NCBI GenBank assembly: GCA_015057835.1
Contig: SVDL01000005.1
Location: 26,076 to 67,158, forward strand
Reading direction: 5' to 3'
DNA: 41,083 bases
Source of the DNA: Lachnospiraceae bacterium
GTDB lineage: Bacteria > Bacillota > Clostridia > Lachnospirales > Lachnospiraceae
Shown: in pieces, positions 39,670 through 41,083 of the stretch
How positions within the stretch are numbered: position 1 is the first letter of the stretch
How the letters are laid out: the number at the start of each line of letters is the position of its first letter
Notes under the pieces: generated by a model
Databases searched by the model: none
What the model was told of the DNA's origin: nothing
What the model saw: only the letters and a program-made list of their open reading frames with translations
Translations under genes and position numbers: made by a program

Positions 39670-40818
39670 TTATTCCCAGCGGAAATTCTGTACGAATTCA
39701 CTTACCGCGAGGAGATTTTCCCGTTTGCAGTCATTGCGGAAGGACATCATCTTGTTCTGGCCGAGCATGAAGCCGTCGCCCATTGCTTCGATGACGCGTT
39801 TTGCCTCTGCAACACATTCTTCCGGTGTTCCCTGTCCGAGCAGATCGGAAGTAATGCCGCCGACAATGGTGATGTTCGGAAGCGCTTCCCGAAGATCTGT
39901 GACCGGATCGAGCTCCGGCACCACGGTGAGGAATCCCTTCGGATAATTTTCAAAGTAATCCTTGAAACGGATCAGGCTGTTCTCGAGGTAGATCATGACA
40001 GTCTTGCCTGCCGCAAGAGCAGTATCGAGGATCTCTTTGAGATACGGCCAGTAGAAGGTCTCCCACTGTTTTCCGTTCATCATCGTGTGCGCGAGCATCG
40101 GGATCATGAGGTCGATCATGCACAGAGAAGTATCATTTGCAAGGCCTGCTTTGGTTCCCGGGATGACTTCCTCCTCCTGCAGCGCCGCGAAAGTATCAAG
40201 CAGTTCATTTTTTCTGCGGCGGAGATCCATCGATCCGGCTTTGATGCCGCGGTAGTATTTGTGAAATCTCTCATACGGCACCTGGGAAATGAAGCCGTAG
40301 CACTGCGGGCAGCCGTACTCTTCCCTGAATTTTTTGAACATCCACGGGTTATAGGCGGCATTTTCCGCATTCAGCGCGATCGCTTCCGCCATGGTTCCCT
40401 GCGTCAGTTCCGGATATTTTCTGATGAACATGCGCCAGGTCACTTCCCACCGCTTGTCTTTGTAATCCGGATATTCATTGTCTTCCATGAGGGTGTGGTC
40501 AAAGAAATTGATCGACTCCGCCTCGTCGTTGATCAGGTGATGATGTCCGCCCAGGATCGACGACGGTTTCAGAAGGTTTCTGGCGAGAAGATCGTAGTGG
40601 ACATCAAATCCGTATCTCTCCTGGAACTCGCACTGAATGCGGTCCAGCATACCGTAATCCGCCAGCGCTTCGGAGAGTTTCGGTTTCAGATCCGAATCCA
40701 GGATCTTCCATGTGAAGAAGTTGCTGAAATGAGGAACTCTGTCCGTATGCTTATAACGCACGACGTCATGCAGCATATTCAATCTGTCTTCAAAGTTCCG
40801 TTTGTACTCGATGCTCAT
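39670..40818 (-). CDS. Uroporphyrinogen decarboxylase family protein (MtaA/CmuA-like)
   Basis: 382 residues from ATG 40818, chosen for GGAGGAGC upstream. The URO-D barrel is recognisable by RLNMLHDVVRYKHTDRVP near the N-terminus, MIDLMIPMLAHTMMNG in the middle and LDPVTDLREALPNITIVGGITSDLLGQGTPEE (parts: LDPVTDLREALP, IVGGITSDLLGQGTPEE), then GDGFMLGQNKMM at the end. The family includes haem-pathway UroD and zinc-dependent corrinoid methyltransferases such as MtaA. The usual His-x-Cys zinc motif strand reads TVMIYLENSLI here, without His or Cys, so a standard methyl transfer is doubtful. It lies 52 bp after a 4Fe-4S aldo/keto reductase. A role in O-demethylation or aromatic metabolism is possible but unproven. 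Confidence 0.8.
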   Translation of the reverse strand: MSIEYKRNFEDRLNMLHDVVRYKHTDRVPHFSNFFTWKILDSDLKPKLSEALADYGMLDRIQCEFQERYGFDVHYDLLARNLLKPSSILGGHHHLINDEAESINFFDHTLMEDNEYPDYKDKRWEVTWRMFIRKYPELTQGTMAEAIALNAENAAYNPWMFKKFREEYGCPQCYGFISQVPYERFHKYYRGIKAGSMDLRRRKNELLDTFAALQEEEVIPGTKAGLANDTSLCMIDLMIPMLAHTMMNGKQWETFYWPYLKEILDTALAAGKTVMIYLENSLIRFKDYFENYPKGFLTVVPELDPVTDLREALPNITIVGGITSDLLGQGTPEECVAEAKRVIEAMGDGFMLGQNKMMSFRNDCKRENLLAVSEFVQNFRWE

Positions 40819-40870
40819 TTTGCTCCTCCGTTTTTGTCCTACAGCATGCCGCAGGGCTTTCTGCATTCGC

Positions 40871-41083
40871 TTACTTGTTTTCTGACGTGCCGTGAGATTT
40901 GTCGATGCTCCATCCGTCGAAGTTTTTGGAAACGATCTTCAGATACTCGTGGATCGGCAGCTGCTGCGGGCAGACGGATTCGCACTGTTTGCATTCGATG
41001 CAGTCACCCGCTCTCGCGCCGTGGTACATGCACAGATTCTGATATTTGCCGCCGAAGCCTCCGATATGGCCCGGCTCGAAGAG
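40871..41083 (-). CDS. C-terminal part of 4Fe-4S ferredoxin-type aldo/keto reductase (truncated at window edge)
   Basis: Seventy codons are visible, ending in TAA at 40871; the start lies beyond the right edge. The fragment carries YHGARAGDCIECKQCESVCPQQ in two parts (YHGARAGDCIECKQC, ESVCPQQLPIHEYL): one Cys-x2-Cys-x2-Cys-x3-Cys-Pro cluster motif followed by the PQ-LPI-EYL tail seen at the C-terminus of the COG1453-type aldo/keto reductases of anaerobes. These are thought to accept electrons from ferredoxin. Other ferredoxin-tailed oxidoreductases cannot be excluded. It is directly upstream of the UroD-like gene and likely in the same operon. Confidence 0.72.
   Translation of the reverse strand, partial: LFEPGHIGGFGGKYQNLCMYHGARAGDCIECKQCESVCPQQLPIHEYLKIVSKNFDGWSIDKSHGTSENK

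Overview
The window looks like a chromosomal segment of an anaerobic Gram-positive member of the Clostridia, probably close to Lachnospiraceae. The reasons are a Gram-positive type surface protein built from InlB-like and YDG/MBG-like repeats, an RsbV/RsbW-type partner switch, many low-potential redox proteins (iron-sulfur flavoprotein, flavodoxin-ferredoxin EFR1, 4Fe-4S aldo/keto reductase), strong AGGAGG-like ribosome binding sites, and moderately high GC. Every gene I can support lies on the minus strand. Long open frames on the plus strand are antisense shadows. I see no rRNA, tRNA, CRISPR array, transposase or integrase.

Layout, from high to low coordinate (the direction of transcription). 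41083-35331 is a redox and transport region: the end of a 4Fe-4S aldo/keto reductase, a uroporphyrinogen-decarboxylase-like protein, a 66-residue unknown, an MFS carrier, an EFR1 flavodoxin-ferredoxin, and a YhdT plus sodium:solute symporter pair. 35231-29467 carries an iron-sulfur flavoprotein, a FUSC-type membrane protein with a degenerate HAD-like tail, a short-chain dehydrogenase behind a promoter with an internal palindrome, two alpha/beta hydrolases and an aldo/keto reductase. 28899-24903 carries a Gfo/Idh/MocA oxidoreductase, a DUF985 cupin, a TraX-like membrane protein and a phosphoglycolate-phosphatase-like HAD protein with large inserts.

24668-12851 is the most interesting part. It is an apparent five-gene operon behind an extended -10 promoter. 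In order it encodes a TIR-transmembrane-LRR protein, a small GDY-motif protein, a membrane protein with TrkA-N/RCK-like Rossmann domains and a RyR-like tail, a 715-residue unknown, and a 1580-residue fusion of protein kinase, Rossmann/RyR-like module, CARF-like region and Card1/DUF1887-like PD-(D/E)xK nuclease. I read it as a candidate, apparently undescribed, signalling-type immune or stress system: an outside-facing LRR sensor with a cytoplasmic NADase-type TIR domain, ligand-binding modules, a kinase and a nuclease effector. A CcdA-TlpA thiol-redox fusion and a LarA-family racemase follow closely and could be read through.

9661-7083 is a separate partner-switching operon: a STAS anti-anti-sigma factor, an RsbW-like kinase, a SpoT/Mesh1-type alarmone hydrolase and a STAS-APH-like kinase fusion. 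It ends at a strong terminator. 6602-1 is a large secreted repeat protein that runs off the left edge.

Two sequence-level signals cut across genes. The 9-mer GCATTTTCC or its complement occurs 19 times by my count, in several reading frames and in both orientations. Short tandem repeats whose period is a multiple of three expand hydrophilic or Ala/Gly/Glu-rich linkers in at least seven unrelated proteins.
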